From Candidatus Njordarchaeum guaymasense (lineage in GTDB: Archaea > Asgardarchaeota > Njordarchaeia > Njordarchaeales > Njordarchaeaceae), in assembly GCA_030587605.1 (NCBI GenBank), contig JAUQYT010000281.1:14744-78743 (forward strand): DNA of 64,000 nucleotides, given 5' to 3'. The position numbers were made by a program, and so were the translations under genes. Positions 9,011 through 18,219 of the stretch are shown one piece after another (positions within the stretch are counted from its first letter, which is position 1; each line of letters starts with the position of its first letter). Below the pieces are notes generated by a model. That model was not told the origin of the DNA. It did not search any database and saw nothing but the letters and a program-made list of their open reading frames with translations.

Positions 9011-9081
9011 TAGAGATCCCTCCTCAATGCGGGAATCTAGGTGAGTCGACAGCTACTTGAAATCTGGGTTATTTCTGGCAC

Positions 9082-9438
9082 TTATGCAGCGGCAGTCTCT
9101 TCAGCTTTCTTTGACGGAGGAGCGTACACAGAAACTCTATGGTTGCCACAGGCTTTCCTTAACAAGTTAGCTTTTTCAAGTTCCCTTAGAATGGTTTTCG
9201 CTGAGCTGAGTTTTATGTTGTATTTTGACGCTATTACATATGGGGTTACGGCATTCATTTTCGGCGCTTCTTTCTTTATGGTTTTCATTAGTTCGTCCCC
9301 AATCGCTACTGATTTTGGACCAGTCTTCTGCGTGCCTGAAGACTCCTTCTTCTCCTTCTCCTCACCATCTTTGGTAGTTGAACGTCTCTGCGCTTTCTCA
9401 GCCATTGCTATTGACTTCTTTTTTGCTCCACCACCCAT
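9082..9438 (-). CDS. rps25e: Ribosomal protein S25e
   Basis: 118 residues. A basic N-terminal tail is followed by the winged-helix core AVTPYVIASKYNIKLSSAKTILREL and ends with HRVSVYAPP, the signature of archaeal/eukaryal S25e of the small ribosomal subunit. An Ala/Lys/Glu-rich extension follows the core. The ATG at 9438 has GGAGG 11 bases upstream. Several TATA-like elements lie upstream on the minus strand (about 9490-9497, 9559-9566 and 9578-9585), consistent with strong ribosomal-gene expression. S25e is found in archaea and eukaryotes, not bacteria, and supports the archaeal assignment. Confidence 0.93.
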   Translation of the reverse strand: MGGGAKKKSIAMAEKAQRRSTTKDGEEKEKKESSGTQKTGPKSVAIGDELMKTIKKEAPKMNAVTPYVIASKYNIKLSSAKTILRELEKANLLRKACGNHRVSVYAPPSKKAEETAAA

Positions 9439-9702
9439 TTGTCATTCGGCCTCCGAAAAACGATTTGTTTCACATATAGAATTTGGGCATTAAACAGCGA
9501 TGAAACTCCGACATATGCAAATAGTTTTTCACAAAAAGTTTTTCGTCGTCAACTGTTGTATTAAATACGCACAAGGCATTTAAATCTCACTATGGCGAAA
9601 TCCGCTGGGCAGCATGTCGAGTTACTCTGTCAGGGACTGGAATTCCAATGCTTGCCCATGGTTACCGCATCTCGGACAATGACCTAGTGGTAAACCTACA
9701 CG

Positions 9703-10680
9703 TCAACCGCTACCTCTTACCCCATAGTAAACTACCCCATTCCGCTTCTTCGTAGACACCTTCCTCTCACCCTCCAGAACTTGCATGTGAGACATTGTTT
9801 CAGCTATCGCTAGTGGAACTTCTGATAAAGACACTTTCCCGAAAATGATTCTGGAAACTTCAAAGGGGGTTTTCTCACCTCGGCTGACAGCATCCAGCAT
9901 CAGCCTTTTCCTTTCTCTGTGGTGCTCAAGTATTTCTAGGGCTCTCTTTCTGAAGCCTTGGATTACACCACGGTGACCAGGAAAAGCAACTTCACCTGGT
10001 AACTTTAGTGTCTTCTCCAGAGATCTCAAATAGTCCGGTAAGAGGGAAACAACAGGAGTTCCTCGAAGAGTCACTCCAACATTGGGCGTTATTTCGTTCA
10101 ACAGATGGTCACCACAGAATAGCGTCTCCTTTTCCTCCCACGAAAGAACTATTTCTCCAATGGTGTGCCCCGGTGTGTGTATTGCTTTCAGCTTCAGGTC
10201 GCCTAGCCCTATTGTGTCACCGTCATTGATTTTCCTGCAATTGGCTACTGAACCACCGACATCCTTCAGGAAAAGGTAAGCCGCCTGCAGGTCATCTAGG
10301 ATTTTCTGCGGTGTGCCCGAACTCAGCAAGATGTCTCCAAAGTAATCCATTCTCTTCAGGTAGGCGCCTGCATAGTCGGATACGAATTCAAAGTCTTCAG
10401 CATGAACATACACGTCACAACTTGAGTCTTCTTGGAGTTTGTGGATCAAGCCAAAGTGGTCAACGTGAGCGTGGGTTACGATAATCTTCTGGATGTCCTT
10501 CGGGGCAAGGTTCAAAGATCCGAGTTCCTTGAGTAAGGTCTCGTGTGACTTCCTGCTTTTGAGCCCCACATCGATTAGCGACGGCTCGCCTGAGTTAACG
10601 AGATAACTATTTGTCGCCCCAACAGGAAAAAGCGACGGGACTTGAATCAAGTAGACATTATCGAAGAGTTGGTTTGGCAT
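9703..10680 (-). CDS. MBL-fold metal-dependent hydrolase (glyoxalase II/lactonase-like)
   Basis: 325 residues. The metallo-beta-lactamase metal sites are clear: THAHVDH at about residues 69-75, HTPGHT near 169-174, CGDH near 188-191 and PGHRG near 234. The C-terminal 80 residues form a helical domain with a winged-helix-like look. This layout is common in LACTB2/glyoxalase-like hydrolases acting on thioesters, lactones or phosphodiesters, and the substrate is not determinable here. The ATG at 10680 has GGTAGGG just upstream. It follows glmS-side sequence on the same strand but is downstream of no obvious operon partner. Confidence 0.87.
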   Translation of the reverse strand: MPNQLFDNVYLIQVPSLFPVGATNSYLVNSGEPSLIDVGLKSRKSHETLLKELGSLNLAPKDIQKIIVTHAHVDHFGLIHKLQEDSSCDVYVHAEDFEFVSDYAGAYLKRMDYFGDILLSSGTPQKILDDLQAAYLFLKDVGGSVANCRKINDGDTIGLGDLKLKAIHTPGHTIGEIVLSWEEKETLFCGDHLLNEITPNVGVTLRGTPVVSLLPDYLRSLEKTLKLPGEVAFPGHRGVIQGFRKRALEILEHHRERKRLMLDAVSRGEKTPFEVSRIIFGKVSLSEVPLAIAETMSHMQVLEGERKVSTKKRNGVVYYGVRGSG

Positions 10681-10720
10681 GACCCTACCATATTTGCAGT
10701 CAGGTATTTCTTAGTTGTTG

Positions 10721-12544
10721 CTACTTCACCGTTACACTCTTTGCGAGGTTTCTCGGTTTGTCTGGGTCATATCCTCTCTTGACCGATGTGTAGTAGGCAA
10801 GTAGTTGAAGAGGAACAATGTAAGGTATCGGAGAAAACTCTGGAGGTATGTTGCCAGGTACCTCAAAAACCACGTCAGATAATCGTCCAATGTTTTGATC
10901 CCCTTGGGCGACGACAGCTATTACGCTGGCTTCGCGTGCTTTCATCTCCATGACGTTTCCGATTAGCCTATCGTACGTCTGGTCTGGTGGCGCTATAAAC
11001 ACTACTGGGAAACCAGGTTCCACAAGTGATATGGGTCCATGCTTGCTTTCGCCAGCTGGATACCCTTCAGCATGAGTGTACGCGATTTCTTTGAGTTTCA
11101 AAGCCCCTTCCATAGCCGTTGCAGTGCTTATGCCCCTACCTAAGAAGAGGAAGCTTGGTCTGTTGTAATACTTCTCCGCTGCTCTTATTGCGGTTCCTTC
11201 TAGGTTCTCTATGACACTCTCTATTAAGCGGGGCGTGTCAAGTAGACTCCTTTTCAAACTCTGTATCTCATTGGAGTTTAGCACACCACTTATCTTTGAT
11301 AACTCGAGGGACAGCAGTGCTAGAGTTGCTACTTGGGTCATGAAGGTCTTTGTTGCCGCCACACCAATCTCGGGTCCAGCTTGTGTGCATATCACGTGGT
11401 CAGAGAGCTGCGTTATCGAGCTTCCAACAACATTCGTTATTGATAGGATCGTTGCCCCTTTCTCCCTAGCTTTCCTCACGGCTTCAATAGTGTCCGCAGT
11501 CTCACCTGACTGGCTTATGGCTACTACGGCGTCCCGATGACCTATTGTGTTAAGAACGACATCAGTGAACTCTGAGGATATTATTGATTGGCAATATAGT
11601 TGACCAAAACGCATGAAGAAGTATTTGCCGATAATACAGGAGTGGTTAGACGTGCCCGCAGCGGTCAAGATAACCCTACCTGAGTCACTTATTTTCCTAG
11701 CGAAAGGTTCGATTAGGTGCTCATCTATCCTGAGAGTGTTTCTCAAAGCGTACGGTTGCTCACGGATCTCCTTCAGCATGAATGTGGGGAACCCTGATTT
11801 CTCAGCCATTTGAGCGCTCCAGGTTATCGTCGTTATCTGCGGCAGAACGGCGACTGAGTCATCGATTCTCTCGATCATACTATTTTCTGGGGTGAGTACT
11901 GCCATCTCTCCGTCTCGAAGTATGATCACCTTGTTAGTGAATGGAAGAAATGCGGGTATGTCCGAAGCACAGAATACTTCATTCTTTCCTATCCCTATTA
12001 CGAGAGGACTCTCTCTTCTCGCGCAAACTACTTTGTCAGGCTCGTCAAGGGATATTGCCACGAGGGCGTAGGAGCCCCTACAACCTCTCATAGCCTCCTT
12101 GATGGCGTCTTTGAATGTTATGCCTTTGTTCTTCGATTCCTCAATTAAGTGCGGTATAACCTCGGTGTCCGTTTGAGAAACGAGTTTGTGCCCTCTTTCC
12201 TCCAGTTGCCTGCGCAATTCCAAGAAGTTCTCTATTATACCGTTATGAGCAACCGCTATTCTCCCAGTGCAATCCAGGTGGGGATGAGAGTTAATTCTGG
12301 AGGGAACACCGTGAGTAGCCCATCTGGTGTGTCCTATCCCCACATACCCCGTCATCGCATGCCAATCGATCTCGCTAGCCAAGTAATCTACTGATCCCTT
12401 GTCTTTAACGACTGAGATACCATTATCCCCGATAATGGCTATCCCAGCCGAGTCATATCCCCTATATTCGAGTCTTTTGAGTGAGCTAATAACCGCTTCA
12501 GCAATCTGGTTGTTCTTGGATACTACCCCAACTATACCGCACAT
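10721..12544 (-). CDS. glmS: Glutamine-fructose-6-phosphate aminotransferase (isomerising)
   Basis: 607 residues from the chosen start. The N-terminal glutaminase domain begins MCGIVGVV with Cys2 as nucleophile, and has GHTRWATHG and the DTEV glutamine-site segment. Two SIS sugar-isomerase domains follow, and the protein ends in LAKSVTV as GlmS does. It makes glucosamine-6-phosphate from fructose-6-phosphate and glutamine, the entry to amino-sugar and N-glycan precursors. The start is ATG at 12544, since the catalytic Cys must follow the initiator Met. An in-frame GTG at 12559 would bury it. A hexapeptide-repeat acyltransferase is transcribed divergently next door, which fits sugar-nucleotide metabolism. 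Confidence 0.95.
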   Translation of the reverse strand: MCGIVGVVSKNNQIAEAVISSLKRLEYRGYDSAGIAIIGDNGISVVKDKGSVDYLASEIDWHAMTGYVGIGHTRWATHGVPSRINSHPHLDCTGRIAVAHNGIIENFLELRRQLEERGHKLVSQTDTEVIPHLIEESKNKGITFKDAIKEAMRGCRGSYALVAISLDEPDKVVCARRESPLVIGIGKNEVFCASDIPAFLPFTNKVIILRDGEMAVLTPENSMIERIDDSVAVLPQITTITWSAQMAEKSGFPTFMLKEIREQPYALRNTLRIDEHLIEPFARKISDSGRVILTAAGTSNHSCIIGKYFFMRFGQLYCQSIISSEFTDVVLNTIGHRDAVVAISQSGETADTIEAVRKAREKGATILSITNVVGSSITQLSDHVICTQAGPEIGVAATKTFMTQVATLALLSLELSKISGVLNSNEIQSLKRSLLDTPRLIESVIENLEGTAIRAAEKYYNRPSFLFLGRGISTATAMEGALKLKEIAYTHAEGYPAGESKHGPISLVEPGFPVVFIAPPDQTYDRLIGNVMEMKAREASVIAVVAQGDQNIGRLSDVVFEVPGNIPPEFSPIPYIVPLQLLAYYTSVKRGYDPDKPRNLAKSVTVK

Positions 12545-12863
12545 TTCTATGATCGCCACGGATAGGCGCCGATAGGACAGCTATTCTTTTCAGATAAATA
12601 TCATTTGTTGAAACTTCGTCTGTGGAAATGGCATTGTCATCAACCGTTCATATGTGAAATCAAAGCATAATTGGATGTCACATTTATTATCCGCTTAAAG
12701 GTTTTAACTTTTCCTACAAGCTTTTATTTACGAAGAGTATACCATGATAGCTCAGTTATTAAGATGAGAACCATATCAGATACAGCGTCGCAATTTCCAA
12801 GGAAATAAGCTTGATCCCATAGATCATTCAATAAGGTGGCTTCCCAAGGGGGTGAAACCAATC
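12545..12863. other. Divergent promoter region between glmS and a hexapeptide acyltransferase gene
   Basis: About 320 AT-rich bases. On the plus strand CTTTTATTTAC near 12721-12731 and TTTTAAC near 12703-12711 are promoter-like. On the minus strand AT-rich elements near 12590-12610 could serve glmS. No coding sequence or glmS-type ribozyme is apparent. Confidence 0.4.
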
Positions 12864-13577
12864 ATGCGATTCATCTCACCGAAAGCGAAAATCCATGGGG
12901 AAATCGAAGGGGACGCCATAGTCCTAGGCAGTTCCGTAATTGGGTCGAAAACTCTCATCGGAGAAGGATGTATAATAGGCTACCCAATAAGGAAGACTCT
13001 CAAAACAATTCTTTCGGAGACAACCATAAAGAAAGTCGATCTGAAGGTATATGATGAGAGAAGCAGTGGCTCCCAGATTGGCAGAAACGTGATCATAAGG
13101 TCAGGCGCCATAATCTATGAACGCGCCACTATAGGTGACGATGCCGAAACAGGACACCACATTCTAGTAAGAGAAGACTCCAAAATCGGATCTCGCACGC
13201 GAATCGGAACCAACACTGTCATAGACGGCTCCGTCGAAGTCGGCTGCAACGTCAACATCCAGTCTGGCGTTTACATCCCACCTGGAACAATAATAGAAGA
13301 TGACGTTTTCATGGGCCCATACGCCATGGTCACAAACGATCTCTACCCTCCATCCCCAAAGATTACGGGCGTAACAATCAAAAAAGGCTCCGCAGTAGGA
13401 GCCGGAAGCATCCTCATAGCCGGGATAACAGTAGGTGAACGCGCAGTAGTGGCAAGCGGATCAATCGTTACAAAAAGTGTCCCGCGAAATACCGTTGTAA
13501 AAGGATGCCCTGCCAGACACTACATGACGAGAGACGAGTATGACGCTAAACAGCAGAAGCACACGAAACAGACATAG
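12864..13577 (+). CDS. Left-handed beta-helix (hexapeptide repeat) acyltransferase
   Basis: About 237 residues made mostly of [LIV]-G-x4 hexapeptide repeats, for example IHGEIEGDAIVLGS, IGRNVIIRSGAIIY and VGAGSILIAGITVG. It ends with VVKGCPARHY, which is typical of sugar O/N-acetyltransferases. GHHILVRED supplies a candidate catalytic histidine near residue 95. These enzymes use acetyl-CoA or acyl carriers to modify nucleotide sugars. Position next to glmS suggests amino-sugar acetylation, but that is inference. The start is ATG at 12864 because AAGGGGG ends 12 bases upstream. An in-frame GTG at 12852 overlaps the ribosome site. Confidence 0.85.
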   Translation: MRFISPKAKIHGEIEGDAIVLGSSVIGSKTLIGEGCIIGYPIRKTLKTILSETTIKKVDLKVYDERSSGSQIGRNVIIRSGAIIYERATIGDDAETGHHILVREDSKIGSRTRIGTNTVIDGSVEVGCNVNIQSGVYIPPGTIIEDDVFMGPYAMVTNDLYPPSPKITGVTIKKGSAVGAGSILIAGITVGERAVVASGSIVTKSVPRNTVVKGCPARHYMTRDEYDAKQQKHTKQT

Positions 13578-13708
13578 AATCACGAATTCAAAGAAATAAA
13601 AAGAGGAAGGAATAGGAACTCTTTTGGGTCAGCTATGAATTAACGGTTTTCGCTCTTTGTTGTTGCTACATTTTTTTGGGACATTGGTATTCAGCGTATT
13701 ATTCTGTT

Positions 13709-16318
13709 TCAGTCTATGTAGACTAGGAAAGACACCTGTGTCGCATCAGTCTTGTCGGCGCTGCAAACTAGACTCTTCGGTAGCGGTTTGCCGCACTTCG
13801 GGCAGATTTGTGGTAACTCCTCATCAACTGATGCTGGGCTACCAAGCCCATCTTGATCTTCCGCTTCTAATGTACCTCCAGTGACTTTCTCTACGTAAGG
13901 TGGTCTGTAGTTCTTCTCCCTGTACACGTATTTCACTGTTCCATTTACCTTTTGAGTCGATGCCACACCCTTGGGGAAACGGAACAAGTTCCACGGGAAC
14001 CCAGCCATCGTGTCTGCGGCAGCAATGTTTATGGGCGCTGGAATATCTATGAAGAACTTCGCAAGTGCTCCTCCCCTGTTCTTCAAGCCCGCCGATAGCT
14101 GTTTCTGTTGTTCCTTGGTCTCCTTACCTATGTGTCGACTTACCCTCAAATAGTGGAAGACAGCCTTCCACGTGTTTATCCATGACTCTTTCCCAAACTC
14201 GATTCTCTCTAGACGGCTCCTATTCACAACTGATAGTACTGGTGTGTGGAAGTTTTTCGTGAAGTTGACTTGAAGGGCGATGTCCCCTTTTGGCTCAGGG
14301 ATCTTGTACCAAAGCTCTCTCCAATGATAATCCGAGATTGCCCACTCTGGTCTTCCACTCTCAGCATTGATCCACAACTCAACTCTCTCGAAGTCTTCGT
14401 GCCCGAATCCACGGAGACTTGGAGTCATCTCGAACGGCCAGAAATACATGAACCTGAAAACCCAGTAATGCGTTCCCTTGAGCCACGCGGGCTTGTCGTA
14501 ATCATGCTTGTAAGGTCTAATGTCTTTCTCCTCGTCATCGTAGAAATACATGTTAATGTTGTCGACTCCAAGTATCTGAACTGTGGAAGCTGATGTGAAT
14601 ATGCTTATTATCAATAGAATGATTATGGCACTAGTCGTAAAGCCACTGAAAGCATCAATGGACGCGCTCTTGACAACAAGTACAATTTGACTAAGCAAGA
14701 AGAACGAGAAAATGAAGAGTACCCCTACGATAAGTCCCGCGAAGAGGAATGTCAATGCTCCCTCGGGATGGGCTTTGAGAGCACTAGTGAGTCTCCTTTT
14801 CCACCTTAGTATATAATAGATGAGGACAACTGCTATTACCGCTTCGGCTACGATTATCCATGCCGCCGCCCCGCCTGCGGCTCCACTGAAAATGTAGGTG
14901 TAAGCGCCTAAGATCACTGGGGAGAATATGATTGCGCCAATGACGATCGGCAAGATTACAAATGGACTTAGTGCCTTAACCGCGTACTCCCTTAGCGCAA
15001 ATGCAAAAGGACTCCACATTGGGCGGTATTTTTCGAAAAGCGGTTGTGGATCGAGGAAGTCTCCGATGTATGTCTTTTCTTCCTGTCCCCGTGCCTTGTA
15101 TGTTCTCTCATATAGTTTGCATTTTCCTCCCTCTGTGGGCTCAACGATGATTCCTCCGATGGATGCTGGGACGCGCTCGTAACGTTTCTTCCTGTCCAGA
15201 TACCTATATGTCACATATTTGCCCCTCTGCTTCTGAGAGGTAAATACCTCAGCTAGGGGCGCGCCCTCCGCTACGGTTGTTCCAGCTTCATCTTTCAACC
15301 TGAATTCGGGTCTTGTATTCTTCCCAAAGATGAAGTAGTTTGACCAAAGATCTCTGAATATGTGTGCCACAGTGATCTTTTCTTCGGCCTTAGCTGGGGG
15401 TTTACTATATATCATGTACTTGCCCAATACTCCCCAAATTGAACCCCATAATGCTGCTACGAAGAATCCCAGACCGTACGCGATGTAGAACGATTGCAGG
15501 TACTCATCTAGCCCTGGTCCCAGAACCCAGTTTACTATCCCCATGGAAAAGACCGCCAGAACCTCGCCGGCTGGATCCTTTGCAGCGGCGACAGAGTAGT
15601 ACACGAGTGATATTAGGAAACCGAGAGCGAGTCCACCATAAGCGTTTCTAGAGGCGAACGAAACCAACGTAATAATCGCCAGCACACCCATGAGAAGGTA
15701 TGCAAAAGTCACTGGATTAGTTGCAGTTAGAGTTGCCGCGCTCACTCTGCCGTAGAGCAGCGCTGAACCACCAAATGAGGCTAGTAACAGTATGATTGCG
15801 GCAGGTCTATGAAGAAGTTCTTTCATATCGCTCAAGGCTGAATTAATCACACCAAACTGGACGAGACCTCCACCTAGTATCCCTGGAACGACCAAGTTCA
15901 AGAGAAGCTTGTAAGTGTCAGAGTATAGTGTTCCCGGGTCGGGTGGATACTCTCCAGGGGTCCAGCCGAATGGATTCCAATAGTATGGCCACCCGATAAT
16001 CAAGAACCCCATTGTAGAGAAAAGCGAAATGAGGATACTCGTGGTCAAGCTCCCGGACATGACGGCGAGCACGAAGATAACTATTGGGATCAACAACTGT
16101 ATCATGTACGTGAGGTCATTCTTCGTAACAAGAAGATTAGGATTACCCTGACTCATCAGGATAATTACTTTCGTCCAAGATAGAAACGGGATCAAGAAAG
16201 CCAAAATCACTAGGATGACATCCTTCTTTTCCATGAAGCCAAAGATTCTTCCAGGTAGAGTCTTTGCAGATTCTCGGCCACTAGCGCCACTTTTGTTACT
16301 CATTTGATCATCAGCCAC
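13709..16318 (-). CDS. Large polytopic membrane protein with cytosolic domains and terminal zinc knuckle, function unknown
   Basis: 869 residues that I cannot place in a named family. The N-terminal 310 residues hold about eight hydrophobic helices. A charged soluble loop follows at about 310-440. A second helical block lies at about 445-590. The last 270 residues form a soluble domain rich in Trp and Tyr. The tail carries CPKCGKPL and a nearby Cys (about residues 842-855), a likely zinc knuckle. The reading start is GTG at 16318 or ATG at 16303, and neither has a good ribosome site. It stands alone, with a convergent acyltransferase downstream and the primase operon upstream on the same strand. 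The layout suggests a transporter, channel or membrane enzyme assembly factor, but nothing in the sequence decides. Confidence 0.8.
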   Translation of the reverse strand: MADDQMSNKSGASGRESAKTLPGRIFGFMEKKDVILVILAFLIPFLSWTKVIILMSQGNPNLLVTKNDLTYMIQLLIPIVIFVLAVMSGSLTTSILISLFSTMGFLIIGWPYYWNPFGWTPGEYPPDPGTLYSDTYKLLLNLVVPGILGGGLVQFGVINSALSDMKELLHRPAAIILLLASFGGSALLYGRVSAATLTATNPVTFAYLLMGVLAIITLVSFASRNAYGGLALGFLISLVYYSVAAAKDPAGEVLAVFSMGIVNWVLGPGLDEYLQSFYIAYGLGFFVAALWGSIWGVLGKYMIYSKPPAKAEEKITVAHIFRDLWSNYFIFGKNTRPEFRLKDEAGTTVAEGAPLAEVFTSQKQRGKYVTYRYLDRKKRYERVPASIGGIIVEPTEGGKCKLYERTYKARGQEEKTYIGDFLDPQPLFEKYRPMWSPFAFALREYAVKALSPFVILPIVIGAIIFSPVILGAYTYIFSGAAGGAAAWIIVAEAVIAVVLIYYILRWKRRLTSALKAHPEGALTFLFAGLIVGVLFIFSFFLLSQIVLVVKSASIDAFSGFTTSAIIILLIISIFTSASTVQILGVDNINMYFYDDEEKDIRPYKHDYDKPAWLKGTHYWVFRFMYFWPFEMTPSLRGFGHEDFERVELWINAESGRPEWAISDYHWRELWYKIPEPKGDIALQVNFTKNFHTPVLSVVNRSRLERIEFGKESWINTWKAVFHYLRVSRHIGKETKEQQKQLSAGLKNRGGALAKFFIDIPAPINIAAADTMAGFPWNLFRFPKGVASTQKVNGTVKYVYREKNYRPPYVEKVTGGTLEAEDQDGLGSPASVDEELPQICPKCGKPLPKSLVCSADKTDATQVSFLVYID

Positions 16319-16511
16319 ACTAACTTATTTCACTCTATCTTGCCTATAATGCAACTTCCTTGAGTTTGATTATTTCTCTATCACCAAACTATTATTAAAC
16401 CTTTCACTTTGTCTAGGAAAGAGTTATGACGCAACGTGCTCGCAGAGTTACGAGACGATTTGCTCTCTCAGGTCTGACAAGTGTGAGAAACGCTTGTTTA
16501 GCATGCTTGTC

Positions 16512-16931
16512 TTACGGAAAGCCTTTTGCATTCCTGACCCCCGCGTCGATTAGCATTTGTCCGTGGTCAAACGCGAGTTTCTTCGGTAATGATGAAGGCT
16601 GAAAGCCTGTAGCTTCCTTAGCATCCGTATCTGCTTTGAGTTCTCCACCTACTTCTCGCGCGAGGAAACATATCGAGACTGTGTGCCCTCTTGGATCCCT
16701 GTCGGGCGCTGAGTACACGCCGACAATCTTGATAAGTTTAATGTCGATACCTGTTTCTTCCTTTGCTTCTCGCGCCGCTGCGGCTTCAACAGTCTCACCA
16801 TATTCCACAAATCCACCGGGCAAAGCCCAATCACCTTTGAATGGCGGGTTTAGTCTTTTCACAAGGATGATCGATCCGGTTTTCCCTACGATTATTATGT
16901 CAACGGTGAGCGCAGGACTTTTCCTCGTCAC
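16512..16931 (-). CDS. Nudix hydrolase, ADP-ribose pyrophosphatase-like
   Basis: 139 residues with a full Nudix box: Gly40, Glu46, Arg54-Glu55, Glu58-Glu59 and Gly61 in the GX5EX7REUXEEXGU pattern. The following VGVYSAPDRDPRGH segment resembles archaeal ADP-ribose pyrophosphatases, in which a proline about 15 residues after the box marks the subfamily. The likely reaction is cleavage of an NDP-X compound to AMP and a phosphate ester. The start is GTG at 16931 with GGAGGG about 10 bases upstream. It lies 48 bases downstream of priS in what looks like a priL-priS-nudix operon, which may indicate housecleaning of damaged nucleotides during replication. Confidence 0.88.
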   Translation of the reverse strand: MTRKSPALTVDIIIVGKTGSIILVKRLNPPFKGDWALPGGFVEYGETVEAAAAREAKEETGIDIKLIKIVGVYSAPDRDPRGHTVSICFLAREVGGELKADTDAKEATGFQPSSLPKKLAFDHGQMLIDAGVRNAKGFP

Positions 16932-16979
16932 TTGAACTGCACCCTCCTTCTGCCATCTATTCCTTATGTGACTACCTTT

Positions 16980-18194
16980 TCAAGCTTCGCGCGTGACCTT
17001 TGCGACTCCTTTGCACATGAAGAATATGGCTGCTGCCAGAGGTAATTTGAGTTTTGCCTTTTCGTATGGCCCATAGCTGTTTTCCCCGATGCGAAAAGCG
17101 TTGCTGCGATCTATGTAAACACTAGCCTCTTGATCCGACTTGAAGACTACTGCATCCTTGAAGGGGTCAAATGATTCCAAGTCGCGCACATTCGTTACGG
17201 CGAAACCTGTCTTTCCGTGGAGACTCCCCTCCAACCTGATCAGCCTGTGAATGTCCGTGGTAACGGGTTCATCAATGTGAGCAATTCCATACTGTTTTAT
17301 GGCTTTCGTCACTAGTTTCTCCCATGTCTTCATGGCAATTCCCTTAACAGTATCCCATCGGCCTCCAGCTATTTCCTCCAATACCTTGTCCTTGTTTGCA
17401 ATTGCTACTGGCGGCCTTTCCCCATTTTCAAACATCTTCACTATTGATCTGTAGATTCTTAACCCCCATCCAATGCTCTCTCGGCCTGGCCCAGCTATTG
17501 TTCTCTTCCTTCCGGAGCCTTGCTCAATAAGGCCGTGTGCTTGCAGAAGAATACCTCTGCCGGTGATGTAGTCCACTATCTCTCTCCTTTCACTCGGAGT
17601 CAGAGGGTAGATGCTAGGCAGATCAACTTTCACGTGGTATCCCCGGTGGCCAGTATACGTGACCCCGATGTCACTTCTCGAAAAGCCGAAGTCATTGGAC
17701 AGTATGTCAATTAACTTAAAGGTCTCAGATTTAGCTTGGGAAATGCACTCTTCACATAGCCAGGCTTCTTCTTCAATCGTCATCGATTGACACGAAGGAC
17801 ACTGCTCAGGTCTTTTTCCTTTATCGGTTTCTCCGCACTTTCGACATACCCATCTATCATGTTCCTCCTTGCAGGGGACGTCAAGGTGATCCGCGTCGAT
17901 ATCAAATATGAGGTCAGTGCCTTTCCACCCTTTCTGCCCCATCGTGCCAGCATCGGGATCTGCGTAATGTGCTGCGCTCAAGTAGGCATGGGATGGCGCA
18001 TTTACTCTTAGATGGGACAAGAGTTCCTCAGACCTTGGGAAACCTATGTGCCTGAACATGCCTTCTCTGTCAAAGTAGGTGAACGCAAACTCTCTCTCAG
18101 GCAGATCCTTGGGAGGAACTACCATAGACGAACCTTTCTTCTCATAATACTCCCTGAACCTAGAAATGAGGTACAACTGTGTCTCAGTGTCCAT
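16980..18194 (-). CDS. priS: DNA primase small (catalytic) subunit
   Basis: 404 residues. The archaeo-eukaryotic primase core is marked by LIFDIDADH, with catalytic aspartates at about 98 and 100, and by DIHRLIRLEGSLHGKTG in the second half. A cysteine-rich insertion with CRKC, CPSC and CEEC (about residues 117-150) is the zinc-binding knuckle. The protein makes RNA/DNA primers with PriL at the replication fork. The ATG at 18194 has GGAAGAG 6 bases upstream and is preferred over an in-frame TTG at 18200. It is directly downstream of priL with a short gap, and a Nudix gene follows. Confidence 0.95.
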   Translation of the reverse strand: MDTETQLYLISRFREYYEKKGSSMVVPPKDLPEREFAFTYFDREGMFRHIGFPRSEELLSHLRVNAPSHAYLSAAHYADPDAGTMGQKGWKGTDLIFDIDADHLDVPCKEEHDRWVCRKCGETDKGKRPEQCPSCQSMTIEEEAWLCEECISQAKSETFKLIDILSNDFGFSRSDIGVTYTGHRGYHVKVDLPSIYPLTPSERREIVDYITGRGILLQAHGLIEQGSGRKRTIAGPGRESIGWGLRIYRSIVKMFENGERPPVAIANKDKVLEEIAGGRWDTVKGIAMKTWEKLVTKAIKQYGIAHIDEPVTTDIHRLIRLEGSLHGKTGFAVTNVRDLESFDPFKDAVVFKSDQEASVYIDRSNAFRIGENSYGPYEKAKLKLPLAAAIFFMCKGVAKVTREA

Positions 18195-18219
18195 GGTCAA
18201 CTCTTCCCAATTCTTAGCT

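Noticed and set aside
12590..12720. glmS riboswitch/ribozyme upstream of glmS
   Set aside because: No conserved glmS ribozyme core is visible, and that element is known from Gram-positive bacteria, not archaea.
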